From Klebsiella pneumoniae (GTDB lineage: Bacteria > Pseudomonadota > Gammaproteobacteria > Enterobacterales > Enterobacteriaceae), in assembly GCF_000742135.1 (NCBI RefSeq), contig NZ_KN046818.1, positions 3,353,447 through 3,417,446 of the forward strand: a DNA stretch of 64,000 nucleotides. The letters run 5' to 3'. The notes under the pieces were generated by a model. It did no database searches and was not told the origin of the DNA. It saw nothing but the letters and a program-made list of their open reading frames with translations. Shown here in pieces: positions 31,412 to 39,079 of this stretch (positions within the stretch are counted from its first letter, which is position 1; each line of letters starts with the position of its first letter). The position numbers were made by a program, and so were the translations under genes.

Positions 31412-33489
31412 TGAACATGAATCCCACACAGTGTAATGAGCTGAGTGCGGAGCACGATGAACGCACGAAGTGGCATAACGACGACCTGCGTGATGCGCAA
31501 CGTTTAGACGAGGCCTGGGCCTGGCTGTGTGAGTCGCGCAAAACGGCGCCAGCGAATGCGGATATCTGGCATTTGCGACAGCGCTGGCCTGCCTGCCGGG
31601 AAGCGTTTCTCAGAAAACTGCAGTCGGGAGAGCACCACCTGTCCCCCATGTTGGTGGTGGGGACACGCCGTCAGGTGATGTGGCCCGCGGAGGATGCGCT
31701 GGCCCTTAAGTGGGTGGCGCTGTCCATCACCCCATCCATCCCGGTACATGAGAAGTGTGAGCATGTGAAGGGGCATGGCGGTGGTAGATCGTCCGTACGT
31801 CGGATCTCGCAGAGCCTGACCGAAAACGGTTACCGCTGGGTTTGCCGCACCGACATTAAGGGGTATTACGGGGCTATCAATAAAGAGACTTTGCTGTTGC
31901 AGCTGAGAGAGCATATTACGCACCCGGCGTATCTGACTATTTTAACTCAGTATATTCACTACAGCGTGGAAGAGGGCGGCGAGTTTTACACGCCCGAAAA
32001 GGGTATCGCGCGTGGTTGCGCGTTAAGTCCGCTCATGGGGGCGTTGCATCTCTGGGCTGTGGATAATTATTTTGCTCATCAACATAAAATCTATTATGGA
32101 CGTTATATGGACGATTTTGTTATTTTAACTTACAGCCGCTGGCAGTTACGTAAGCAGGTGAAGCAACTCAATAAATATCTTGCGTCATTAGGGTTTGAGA
32201 AACACCCGGACAAGACGTTTATTGGCAAAGTGAGCCGGGGTTTTGACTGGCTGGGCGCGTGGCTCACGGATAAGGGTGTGGTCGGCATTGCCCCTCGCGC
32301 ACTGACCAACCACCGGGAGAAGGTCCGTCGGCTTTATGAGCAGACACGTCACTGGTCTAAAACGAAACAAGCCAGGCGTGTGTCGGATTACCGTGCACGG
32401 TGGAAAATTTGGGGGGCTATGGTAGGACTCCTGTCCTCCGCCCCCTCTTACGCCCTCATTGAGGTCATACGCCCAGGCGGGGCGGATGCTACCTGGCGCG
32501 TTCCGGTGAACCTCACCATCCCCGGTACCACCGCATCTGGTTCCAATTTGGATACAAATAATCTCGGGGCACCGGCTAGCGTCGTTCGAGCCGACGTAAT
32601 GCCGCCCGATGGATCCTGCATGCGCGTACCGTTTCACCAGGCCATGACCACGACCAGCGACGGGTTCTACGGCATACCACTAGGTCCGGACCTCGTGTTA
32701 GGGATCTCGGGCACGATGACTGGCTCGACCCAGTACACCTCGGGACGTGTGAATGGCTCTGCGACGCTTGCGGATAACGGTGTCACCGCGTCCCAAACCT
32801 ATCCGCTATCCAGGTGTCCTTGGGCGGCCCCAACCACCACCACGTCTGGGACCCAGACGTCCGTAACAATGTCGTATCCATCCTCGTTCACTGGTAGCGT
32901 CTTCATTCATGCAGGTCCGAACGCCGTTGCCGGGACGTACAACGTGGTACCGCTTGTGTTTGCAAAATTCAGTGCGAATACGTGGGGGAGTCCTCCCACA
33001 GTCTCCATTCCCTTGCCGTCTGCTGTACGTGTGGTGTTGCCCACTTCGTGCACCGTCAACATAGACACACCTACAGTCCAATTTGGCCAGATTGACGCGT
33101 CCGTCGCATCCGGGCAACTCATGCGGGTGCAGCAAAGCACTGTAACGACCTCGTGCACCTCTGTCGATGATGGTGGCAGTGGGACCAATCGCGTGTCAGT
33201 TACCCTATCCGCGCAAGGCACCGTTGGAGACGTTTCAAATTCTCTCGCTCTCCAGGATGCCTCGAATACTGTCAAGATGGCTAATATCTTTGGTCTAATA
33301 GGAAACCGCCCTGCCGGGCAGTGCACACCCGACGTCAACAACTTCGACTTCGTAGGAACCCCGTTTGACCTGGGAACCGTAGGGGTAGGGAGCACGGGTA
33401 CCATCCTTACCTGGTCCTTGTGCAGTAACGGAACGGGTGCCCTCGGCATAGGGCATGCTAGTGCGGTGCTCACCGTCTCGTGGCCTTGA
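31408..33489 (+). CDS. Reverse transcriptase fused in frame to a two-domain fimbrial adhesin
   Basis: One 693-codon open frame. Residues about 30-337 form a reverse transcriptase: RTDIKGYYGAI with catalytic Asp149, GIARGCALSPLMGALHL (199-215), YGRYMDDFVIL with Asp235-Asp236, HPDKTFIG and FDWLGAWL, ending in a conserved-looking YRARWKIWGAMVGL. Residues about 350-693 are an exported fimbrial protein: an N-terminal lectin-like half and a pilin-like half (SCTVNIDTPTVQFGQI, paired cysteines, end AVLTVSWP). The stretch RARWKIWGAMVGLLSSAPSYA at the join (about 329-349) looks like a signal peptide. A GTG at 32380 or the ATG at 32419 could start a separate adhesin. The ATG overlaps the usher stop (ATGATG), so the gene is co-translated with the usher. 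The catalytic residues are intact. Function of the RT is unknown. Confidence 0.85.
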   Translation: MMNMNPTQCNELSAEHDERTKWHNDDLRDAQRLDEAWAWLCESRKTAPANADIWHLRQRWPACREAFLRKLQSGEHHLSPMLVVGTRRQVMWPAEDALALKWVALSITPSIPVHEKCEHVKGHGGGRSSVRRISQSLTENGYRWVCRTDIKGYYGAINKETLLLQLREHITHPAYLTILTQYIHYSVEEGGEFYTPEKGIARGCALSPLMGALHLWAVDNYFAHQHKIYYGRYMDDFVILTYSRWQLRKQVKQLNKYLASLGFEKHPDKTFIGKVSRGFDWLGAWLTDKGVVGIAPRALTNHREKVRRLYEQTRHWSKTKQARRVSDYRARWKIWGAMVGLLSSAPSYALIEVIRPGGADATWRVPVNLTIPGTTASGSNLDTNNLGAPASVVRADVMPPDGSCMRVPFHQAMTTTSDGFYGIPLGPDLVLGISGTMTGSTQYTSGRVNGSATLADNGVTASQTYPLSRCPWAAPTTTTSGTQTSVTMSYPSSFTGSVFIHAGPNAVAGTYNVVPLVFAKFSANTWGSPPTVSIPLPSAVRVVLPTSCTVNIDTPTVQFGQIDASVASGQLMRVQQSTVTTSCTSVDDGGSGTNRVSVTLSAQGTVGDVSNSLALQDASNTVKMANIFGLIGNRPAGQCTPDVNNFDFVGTPFDLGTVGVGSTGTILTWSLCSNGTGALGIGHASAVLTVSWP

Positions 33490-33506
33490 CAACATTGAAC
33501 TCGTAG

Positions 33507-33939
33507 GAAGCGGTTCAGTGCTGTCAGTCACTGAAAACGTGGAAATTGGCGCTGGAGCGCGGCGAAATCCGGTTCACGGTGGTATTTGGTACCAAAGGCC
33601 ATCGTCCCCGTGAAACCATTCAGGACGCTGGCGCAGGGAAAAAAGTGCCGGAAAATGCCCTGGCTGTCGCAGAACAACGTGACGGCAGACTGATTGACAA
33701 GCCCAGTCTCCAGCAAGCGATGGATTACTGGCGCAAAGAAATCGCGAAGACCGGGCTGACGGGGTATTTATATCCTGCAGTCATTCCGTTATGCATGGAC
33801 GCAGGATGCGCTCCGCCGATATCTGGCGCAGGGATTCAGTCACAGGGAAGCGCTGGCGCTGACCTCGATGGATTTGGGCCACGGCGACGGGCGCGGGCGG
33901 TATGTGGTGCGGGTTTACGGGCGACGGGAAGAGGAATAA
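33507..33939 (+). pseudogene. Frameshifted remnant of a phage/island integrase (C-terminal part)
   Basis: Two frames together give the end of an integrase-domain protein. The first frame reads EAVQCCQSLKTWKLALERGEIR, FTVVFGTKGHRPRET and GRLIDKPSLQQAMDYWRKE. After a frameshift near 33770-33795 it continues in the next frame as RYAWTQDALRRYLAQGFS, HREALALTSMDLGHGDGRGR and YVVRVYGRREEE to a stop at 33937. The N-terminal part is absent. It begins 17 bases after the adhesin stop. The family is recognised from its conserved C-terminal end; it marks an old mobile element. Confidence 0.75.
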
Positions 33940-34110
33940 TTTCCTGTTCTGGTGCAATCATGAAAAGCAAAAGGCCGAAGGGGTAAAGGAGCGCTAACGG
34001 TAACAGCGCCAGGCCAGAACAGACCAAAGGGCTGAAAGGGCTGGCACTGGCGCAGATTGGTGTTTATCCGGGGAGATCTGGCGCCGAGAAATGGATTACG
34101 AAGCTGGTAC
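33940..34110. other. Island stretch without a recognisable gene
   Basis: Between the integrase remnant and the terminator there is only a short unrecognised frame of about 45 codons ending at 34132 (IGVYPGRSGAEKWITKLVQI). No ribosome-binding site or family match is evident. It is probably debris of a mobile element. Confidence 0.4.
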
Positions 34111-34141
34111 AAATAAAAAAGCAGATCCGCTGAGATCTGCT
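34111..34141 (-). terminator. Intrinsic terminator downstream of the tRNA-Phe integrase
   Basis: On the minus strand an eight-base stem (AGCAGATC and GATCTGCT, six-base loop) is followed by TTTTTTATTT. It lies 25 bases past the original end of the integrase frame. Confidence 0.8.
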
Positions 34142-34165
34142 TTCCTACGTGATCCACTGAATGGC

Positions 34166-35437
34166 TCAGGCCACCTGAACCTGCCTGTCATACCGATATG
34201 GCGCAACAAAATTCTGCCGACAGGCGTCGAGATAGTCCGACCACCACTACATCATCTGCGTGCGCTCATCGAGGTGCTCCGCCTTGTGGATATAGGCGGC
34301 GCGCACGTTGTTACGTTCCTGATGGCTCATCTGCCGCTCCACGGCATCTTTCGACCAGCGCCCGGACTCGATCAGCGCGCTACAGGCCATCGTGCGGAAG
34401 CCGTGACCGCATACGTCCACTTTCGTATCGTAGCCCATCACCCGCAGCGCCTTGTTGATGGTGTTTTCGCTCATTGGCTTGCGCGGATCGTGATCGCCGG
34501 GAAACAGCAACTCGCTGTTACCGGACAGCAGCTTTAACTGTTTCAGCACCGTGACCGCCTGTTTTGACAGCGGCACCAGATGCGGCGTTTTCATCTTTGC
34601 GCCACGCTCTGAATAGCGCACACCCGGAATCGGCTCACGCTCGGCGGGGATGGTCCACATTGCGCCATCCAGATCGATCTCCGTCCAGCGGGCAAAGCGC
34701 AGTTCGCTGGAGTGAATAAAGATCAGCAGGTTAAGCTGCACCGCCAGACGGGTTAACAGCCTGCCGGAATAGCCCTCGAAGCACTCCAGTAATTCCGGCA
34801 TTTTCTCCAGCGGCAGAGCGGGGTAGTGGTTTTTCGGCGGCGGTGCGATGGCTCCGGTAAGATCGTTTGCCGGATTGCTGGCGATCAGGCTCTCCTGTAC
34901 CGCGTAGCGCATGATCGCCGTGATGCGCTGTTGGAGCCGCGCGGCGGTCTCCAGATTGCCCTTTCTCTCCGCCACCCGCAGCGGGATCAGCAGATCGGCG
35001 GTTTTCAGGTCGGCAACGGGGATTTTGCCAATCAGTGGAAATACGTGCAGCTCCAGCGAGCGCAGGGCTTTAGCGGCGTGTGCCTCCGTCCAGCGGATAT
35101 TGCCTGCCACCCATTTACGGGCGATTTCTTCAAAGGTGTTGCCGCTTTTCTTTGCCTGCTTCTCCTGCTGCTTTTTTACCCCCGGATCGTCACCCGCGCT
35201 GAGTACGGCGCGGGCTTCCTCACGCAGCTTACGCGCATTCGCCAGCGTAACGGTTGGGTAAGCGCCAAACGCCAGCTTCTTCTCCTTCCCGCCAAAGCGG
35301 TACTTGAGCTGCCAGAGCTTAGAGCCGTTGGGTTTAATCAGCAGGTCCAGACACTGCGCGTCGCTGGGCTTGTAAGGCGTATTGCCAGACTTGGTATTCC
35401 GGATGGTGGTATCGGTATTTGAGTGCCCGGACTCGGA
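34166..35437 (-). pseudogene. P4-type tyrosine integrase, start lost and late amber codon
   Basis: The reading frame is open from 35437 to an amber codon at 34249-34247 and shows a nearly whole P4-family integrase. The N-domain has KPNGSKLWQLKYRFGGKEKK, and the catalytic residues are all present: Arg in SSELRFARW, HGFR in VCGHGFRTMA, His in MSHQERN and Tyr in RAAYIHKAE. There is no ATG, GTG or TTG at the proper start; the first five codons are the 15-base tRNA-like att core. After the amber codon the frame continues WWSDYLDACRQ to a stop at 34168-34166, so the natural C-terminus is cut off by 26 residues. An internal GTG at 35110 would drop the arm-binding domain. I judge it inactive. Confidence 0.85.
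35423..35437. repeat. Second copy of the tRNA-Phe 3' end (attachment core)
   Basis: GTGCCCGGACTCGGA is identical to bases 35586-35600 inside the tRNA-Phe gene. It marks a site-specific recombination core 163 bases from the tRNA copy, directly at the 5' end of the integrase. Confidence 0.8.
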
Positions 35438-35439
35438 CT

Positions 35440-35525
35440 AACGCCGCAGGCGTTGAACAGCGCGCGTGTCGCGCTGGCCCCGAAGGGGTGAGCCGCTGTG
35501 CGGCGAATAATCGAACGCAGTTCGA
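35440..35525. repeat. Array of five perfect short hairpins
   Basis: Five inverted repeats follow one another in 86 bases: AACGCC-gca-GGCGTT (35440-35454), CAGCGCG-cgtgt-CGCGCTG (35458-35476), CCCC-gaa-GGGG (35478-35488), GCCGC-tgt-GCGGC (35492-35504) and TCGAAC-gca-GTTCGA (35511-35525). Loops are 3-5 bases. It lies between the att repeat and the tRNA-Phe terminator. No protein frame is supported. Its role is unknown; it could be a structured RNA or a single-strand DNA element of an old mobile unit. Confidence 0.6.
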
Positions 35526-35548
35526 TGGAGAGTCCGGCTACAGAAAAG

Positions 35549-35573
35549 CAAAAACCCGCCTTTTGGGCGGGTT
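35549..35573 (-). terminator. Intrinsic terminator of tRNA-Phe
   Basis: On the minus strand AACCCGCC and GGCGGGTT pair around a five-base loop and are followed by TTTGCTTTT, ten bases after the tRNA 3' end. Confidence 0.8.
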
Positions 35574-35583
35574 CTTTAAATAG

Positions 35584-35659
35584 TGGTGCCCGGACTCGGA
35601 ATCGAACCAAGGACACGGGGATTTTCAATCCCCTGCTCTACCGACTGAGCTATCCGGGC
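35584..35659 (-). tRNA. tRNA-Phe (GAA)
   Basis: A 76-base tRNA beginning GCCCGGATAGCTCAGTCGG and ending in an encoded CCA. The anticodon GAA is at plus-strand bases 35624-35626, and the T-loop GGTTCGATTCC is present. All stems pair. It is the E. coli pheV-type locus beside yqgA and the integration site of the adjacent island; its sequence is intact. Confidence 0.97.
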
Positions 35660-35764
35660 AACGGGGCGCATTAAACCGTAATCGCCGCGCCTCGTCAACG
35701 AAATTTATCTGTTTTGCAGCAGACTGAACAATCTATCACCACATTGCGCTAAAAGCACGCGTTT

Positions 35765-36478
35765 TCAGGCAAAAAACAGCGTCCAGGCCGCGGAAATTGG
35801 CATCGCCAGCACCAGCGCAGGCAGCATATTCACTACGGCAAACATTTTTATCCCGCAGATGCGCAGCCCGGTGGCCACCAGCAGCATGCCGCCGACGGCG
35901 CTGAAATCCGCCAGCATCATCGGCGTGGTAAGCGGCATAATGATCGCCGCGCAGGCTGCAAGAGTCAGCTGGATAAGCAGCATCGGTACGCTGATGGCGG
36001 CGACGGCAATGCCCAGGGTGCAGGCGAAGATGGTAGCGGTGAAAAAGTCGAGAAACGCTTTGGCAATCAGAATGCTGGCGTCGCCGGTCATCCCTTCGCG
36101 CATGGCGCCGAAGACGCCGGTGCCGCTGGCGCAGAACAGGACGATAATCGCCACATAGCTCTGAATATAAGACTCATGAGCCGAAGCCTTTTTCTTGCCT
36201 TTCGCTGACATCAACTGCTGGAGTTTACTGACCAGCGTATTGATGCCTTTTTCCATATTGCATATTTCGCCGAGCAGCGTCCCCACCAGGGTCGACAGCA
36301 CCATCACCGGCAGATTGGCGCACTTAATGACCAGTAAAATGCCGATGCCCAATGACGCCAGGCCAAAAATAGAGGTCATTGCGGTGCGGATCCGTTCCGG
36401 CAACCGTTGGCTGAGTAAGGCGCCCAGCACACCGCCGACCAGCACCGCGCTGGCGTTAATAAAAGGTCCTGTAACCAC
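35765..36478 (-). CDS. yqgA: DUF554 family membrane protein YqgA
   Basis: A 237-residue inner-membrane protein with seven or so hydrophobic segments, of unknown function, recognised by its N-terminus MVTGPFINASAVLVGGVLGALLSQRLPERIRTAM and by AGFQ-free glycine-rich helices typical of DUF554. The gene lies next to tRNA-Phe and divergent from the speC region, as in E. coli. Confidence 0.9.
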   Translation of the reverse strand: MVTGPFINASAVLVGGVLGALLSQRLPERIRTAMTSIFGLASLGIGILLVIKCANLPVMVLSTLVGTLLGEICNMEKGINTLVSKLQQLMSAKGKKKASAHESYIQSYVAIIVLFCASGTGVFGAMREGMTGDASILIAKAFLDFFTATIFACTLGIAVAAISVPMLLIQLTLAACAAIIMPLTTPMMLADFSAVGGMLLVATGLRICGIKMFAVVNMLPALVLAMPISAAWTLFFA

Positions 36479-36642
36479 GCTGACTCCTGTTAAAAATCCC
36501 TGATAACCGCATTATTATGGCGTTAACTTACCGGGAAAGCTTGTGTATCCGTGATATAAGTGCATACGGTTTTCATCTTGCGCCTGTTCGGGAAAGGTGC
36601 CATGATTGCGCGAATTTTCTCCTCCCTGATATGAGGCCGCCG

Positions 36643-36738
36643 ATGACGACACAGCCATTATCTCGCCAGCGACGCCGCGCCCAGATGCGCGGGCTGCCTC
36701 ATCTTGCTACGCTTACCCCTCTGTTCACCATGCGGTGA
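36643..36738 (+). CDS. Possible 31-residue arginine-rich leader peptide upstream of speC
   Basis: The frame MTTQPLSRQRRRAQMRGLP continues to PLFTMR and has six arginines and no lysine. GAGG is six bases before the ATG. It ends 159 bases before speC. It is unlike the SpeFL leader of speF. An upstream-peptide role in polyamine or arginine sensing is only a guess; no annotation in E. coli is known to me. Confidence 0.35.
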   Translation: MTTQPLSRQRRRAQMRGLPHLATLTPLFTMR

Positions 36739-36897
36739 AGGACACGTATGCTCACTGTAGGGCAACAGTAAGATCGGACGCGTCTGCTTTTACTGATGTC
36801 CGGCGGTCGGAGCTGAATCCGTCAGACCCGGACACATCGTTGGGCAAGGTCTCCCTTGTCTGAGGTTTTTACACTCCCGATACGGGCATTTGCGCTT

Positions 36898-39036
36898 ATG
36901 AAATCCATGCACATTGCCGCCAGCTGCGAGCTGGTCACCCGCTTGTCCACCCACCGTCGCGTTGTGGCGCTGGACAGTACCGATTTTACCGATGTGGCGG
37001 CAGTCGTCATCTCCGCGGCCGACAGTCGCAGCGGCATCCTTACTCTCCTCAGGCGTAGCGGATTTAACCTGCCGGTCTACCTGCTGAGTGAGACGGCGGT
37101 CGACAAGCCGGAGGGGGTGCAGGCGGTGATCGCCGGTAAAGATCAGGAGTGGCTGGAGCTGGAGGCGGCGGCCTGTGATTATGAAGCGCGTCTGCTGCCG
37201 CCGTTTTTCAATACCCTGACCCAGTACGTCGAGATGGATAACAGCACCTTTGCCTGTCCGGGGCATCAGCACGGGGCGTTTTTCAAAAAGCACCCTGCAG
37301 GCCGTCAGTTCTATGACTTTTTTGGCGAAAATGTCTTTCGCGCCGACATGTGCAACGCCGATGTGAAATTAGGCGATCTGCTGATCCACGAAGGATCGGC
37401 CAAGCACGCGCAGAAGTTCGCTGCGAAGGTGTTCAACGCGGATAAAACCTACTTCGTCCTCAACGGCACCTCGGCGGCCAACAAAGTCGTGACCAACGCG
37501 CTATTGACCCGCGGCGATCTGGTGCTGTTCGATCGTAACAACCACAAGTCAAACCATCACGGGGCGCTGATCCAGGCGGGAGCGACGCCTGTCTATCTGG
37601 AAGCTGCGCGCAATCCGTTCGGCTTTATCGGCGGCATTGACGAGCGCTGCTTTGATGAGCATTACCTGCGGGATCTCATCCGCGAAGCGGCGCCAGAGAA
37701 AGCCACGGCCTCTCGCCCGTTTCGTCTGGCGGTGATCCAGCTCGGAACCTATGACGGCACGGTCTATAACGCCCGCCAGGTGGTGGATAAGATCGGCCAC
37801 CTCTGCGATTACATCTTGTTCGACTCGGCGTGGGTGGGCTATGAGCAGTTTATCCCAATGATGGCCGACTGCTCGCCGCTGCTGCTGGAGCTGACCCCCG
37901 ACGATCCGGGTATTTTTGTCACCCAGTCCGTGCACAAGCAGCAGGCCGGCTTCTCACAGACGTCGCAGATCCATAAAAAGGATAACCATCTGCGCGGCCA
38001 GGCGCGCTTCTGTCCGCACAAGCGGCTGAATAACGCCTTTATGCTGCATGCTTCCACCAGCCCGTTCTATCCGCTGTTCGCCGCACTGGACGTCAACGCT
38101 AAAATCCATGAAGGTGAGAGCGGCCGTCGCCTGTGGGCCGAGTGCGTGGCGCTGGGCATTGAGGCGCGCAAAGCGATCATCGCCAACTGCAAGATGATCC
38201 AGCCCTTTATTCCGCCGATGGTGGCGGGGCGCCCGTGGCAGGATCACCCGACCGAGGCGATCGCCCGGGAGCGCCGCTTCTTCAGCTTCGAACCCGACGC
38301 GCGCTGGCATGGTTTTGAAGGCTACGCGGACGACCAGTATTTTGTCGACCCGTGCAAGCTGCTGCTGACCACCCCGGGCATTGACGCTGAAAGTGGGGAG
38401 TACAGTGAGTTTGGCATCCCGGCAACCATTCTGGCGCATTATCTGCGTGAAAACGGCATCGTGCCGGAGAAGTGCGATCTCAACTCGATTCTGTTCCTGC
38501 TGACGCCGGCGGAAAGTGCCGAAAAAATGGCGCAGCTGGTAGCGATGCTCGGGCAGTTTGAACAGCATATTGAAGCGGATACGCCGCTGGCCGATGTGTT
38601 GCCGACCATCTATAACAAATATCCGGTGCGTTATCGCGACTATACCCTGCGCGAGCTGTGCCAGGAGATGCACGATCTGTACGTTAGCTTTGACGTGAAG
38701 AGCCTGCAAAAAGAGATGTTCCGTAAACGGAGCTTCCCAAGGGTGGTGATGAATCCCCAGGATGCCAACCACGAGTTTATTCGCGGCAACGTTGAGCTGG
38801 TGCGTCTGAGCGAGGCGGAAGGCCGCGTCGCGGCGGAGGGGGCGCTGCCGTATCCGCCGGGCGTGCTGTGCGTGGTGCCCGGCGAGGTCTGGGGCGGCGC
38901 CGTGCTGCGCTATTTCCTCGCGCTGGAGGAGGGGGTCAATATGCTGCCTGGCTTCTCGCCGGAGCTGCAGGGGGTTTACAGCGAGACGGATCCGGACGGC
39001 ATTAAGCGGCTGTATGGCTACGTGCTGAAGGGATAA
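36898..39036 (+). CDS. speC: Ornithine decarboxylase, biosynthetic
   Basis: A 712-residue PLP enzyme that turns ornithine into putrescine in the cytosol. It has the N-terminal wing domain, the PLP-binding region and the Schiff-base lysine motif SVHKQQAGFSQTSQIHKK. DSAWVGYEQF and the C-terminal PYPPGVLCVVPGE are also typical. The ATG at 36898 gives the E. coli start MKSMNIAAS-like (here MKSMHIAAS). The ribosome-binding site is weak. It is followed by a bidirectional terminator against nupG. With speA and speB it makes the two routes to putrescine in this window. Confidence 0.97.
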   Translation: MKSMHIAASCELVTRLSTHRRVVALDSTDFTDVAAVVISAADSRSGILTLLRRSGFNLPVYLLSETAVDKPEGVQAVIAGKDQEWLELEAAACDYEARLLPPFFNTLTQYVEMDNSTFACPGHQHGAFFKKHPAGRQFYDFFGENVFRADMCNADVKLGDLLIHEGSAKHAQKFAAKVFNADKTYFVLNGTSAANKVVTNALLTRGDLVLFDRNNHKSNHHGALIQAGATPVYLEAARNPFGFIGGIDERCFDEHYLRDLIREAAPEKATASRPFRLAVIQLGTYDGTVYNARQVVDKIGHLCDYILFDSAWVGYEQFIPMMADCSPLLLELTPDDPGIFVTQSVHKQQAGFSQTSQIHKKDNHLRGQARFCPHKRLNNAFMLHASTSPFYPLFAALDVNAKIHEGESGRRLWAECVALGIEARKAIIANCKMIQPFIPPMVAGRPWQDHPTEAIARERRFFSFEPDARWHGFEGYADDQYFVDPCKLLLTTPGIDAESGEYSEFGIPATILAHYLRENGIVPEKCDLNSILFLLTPAESAEKMAQLVAMLGQFEQHIEADTPLADVLPTIYNKYPVRYRDYTLRELCQEMHDLYVSFDVKSLQKEMFRKRSFPRVVMNPQDANHEFIRGNVELVRLSEAEGRVAAEGALPYPPGVLCVVPGEVWGGAVLRYFLALEEGVNMLPGFSPELQGVYSETDPDGIKRLYGYVLKG

Positions 39037-39040
39037 AAAA

Positions 39041-39070
39041 ACGCCCCGCCGAACAGGCGGGGCGTTTTAC
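39041..39070. terminator. Bidirectional terminator between speC and nupG
   Basis: A ten-base perfect stem (ACGCCCCGCC and GGCGGGGCGT) has A residues before it and TTTT after it. It serves both converging genes. Confidence 0.85.
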
Positions 39071-39079
39071 TTTTGCCGA

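Noticed and set aside
31408..33489. Classical diversity-generating retroelement with template and variable repeats
   Set aside because: The RT motif is GCALSP, not the GxxxSQ of DGR enzymes. I found no near-copy of the adhesin 3' end with adenine-specific changes in the window.
33338..33510. Near repeat: 33338-33359 and 33489-33510 agree at 17 of 22 bases
   Set aside because: The second copy is explained by the integrase remnant that begins there, the mismatches show no adenine bias, and a match of this size is plausible by chance in a 1-kb comparison.
34000..34132. Small coding gene in the island
   Set aside because: About 45 codons with no ribosome-binding site or recognisable family; listed as a stretch without a gene.
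36643..36738. SpeFL-type leader
   Set aside because: The sequence does not resemble SpeFL and the next gene is speC, not speF; kept only as an unnamed candidate.
36856..36897. Longer N-terminus for SpeC
   Set aside because: The 14 extra residues do not match the family, which starts at MKSM.
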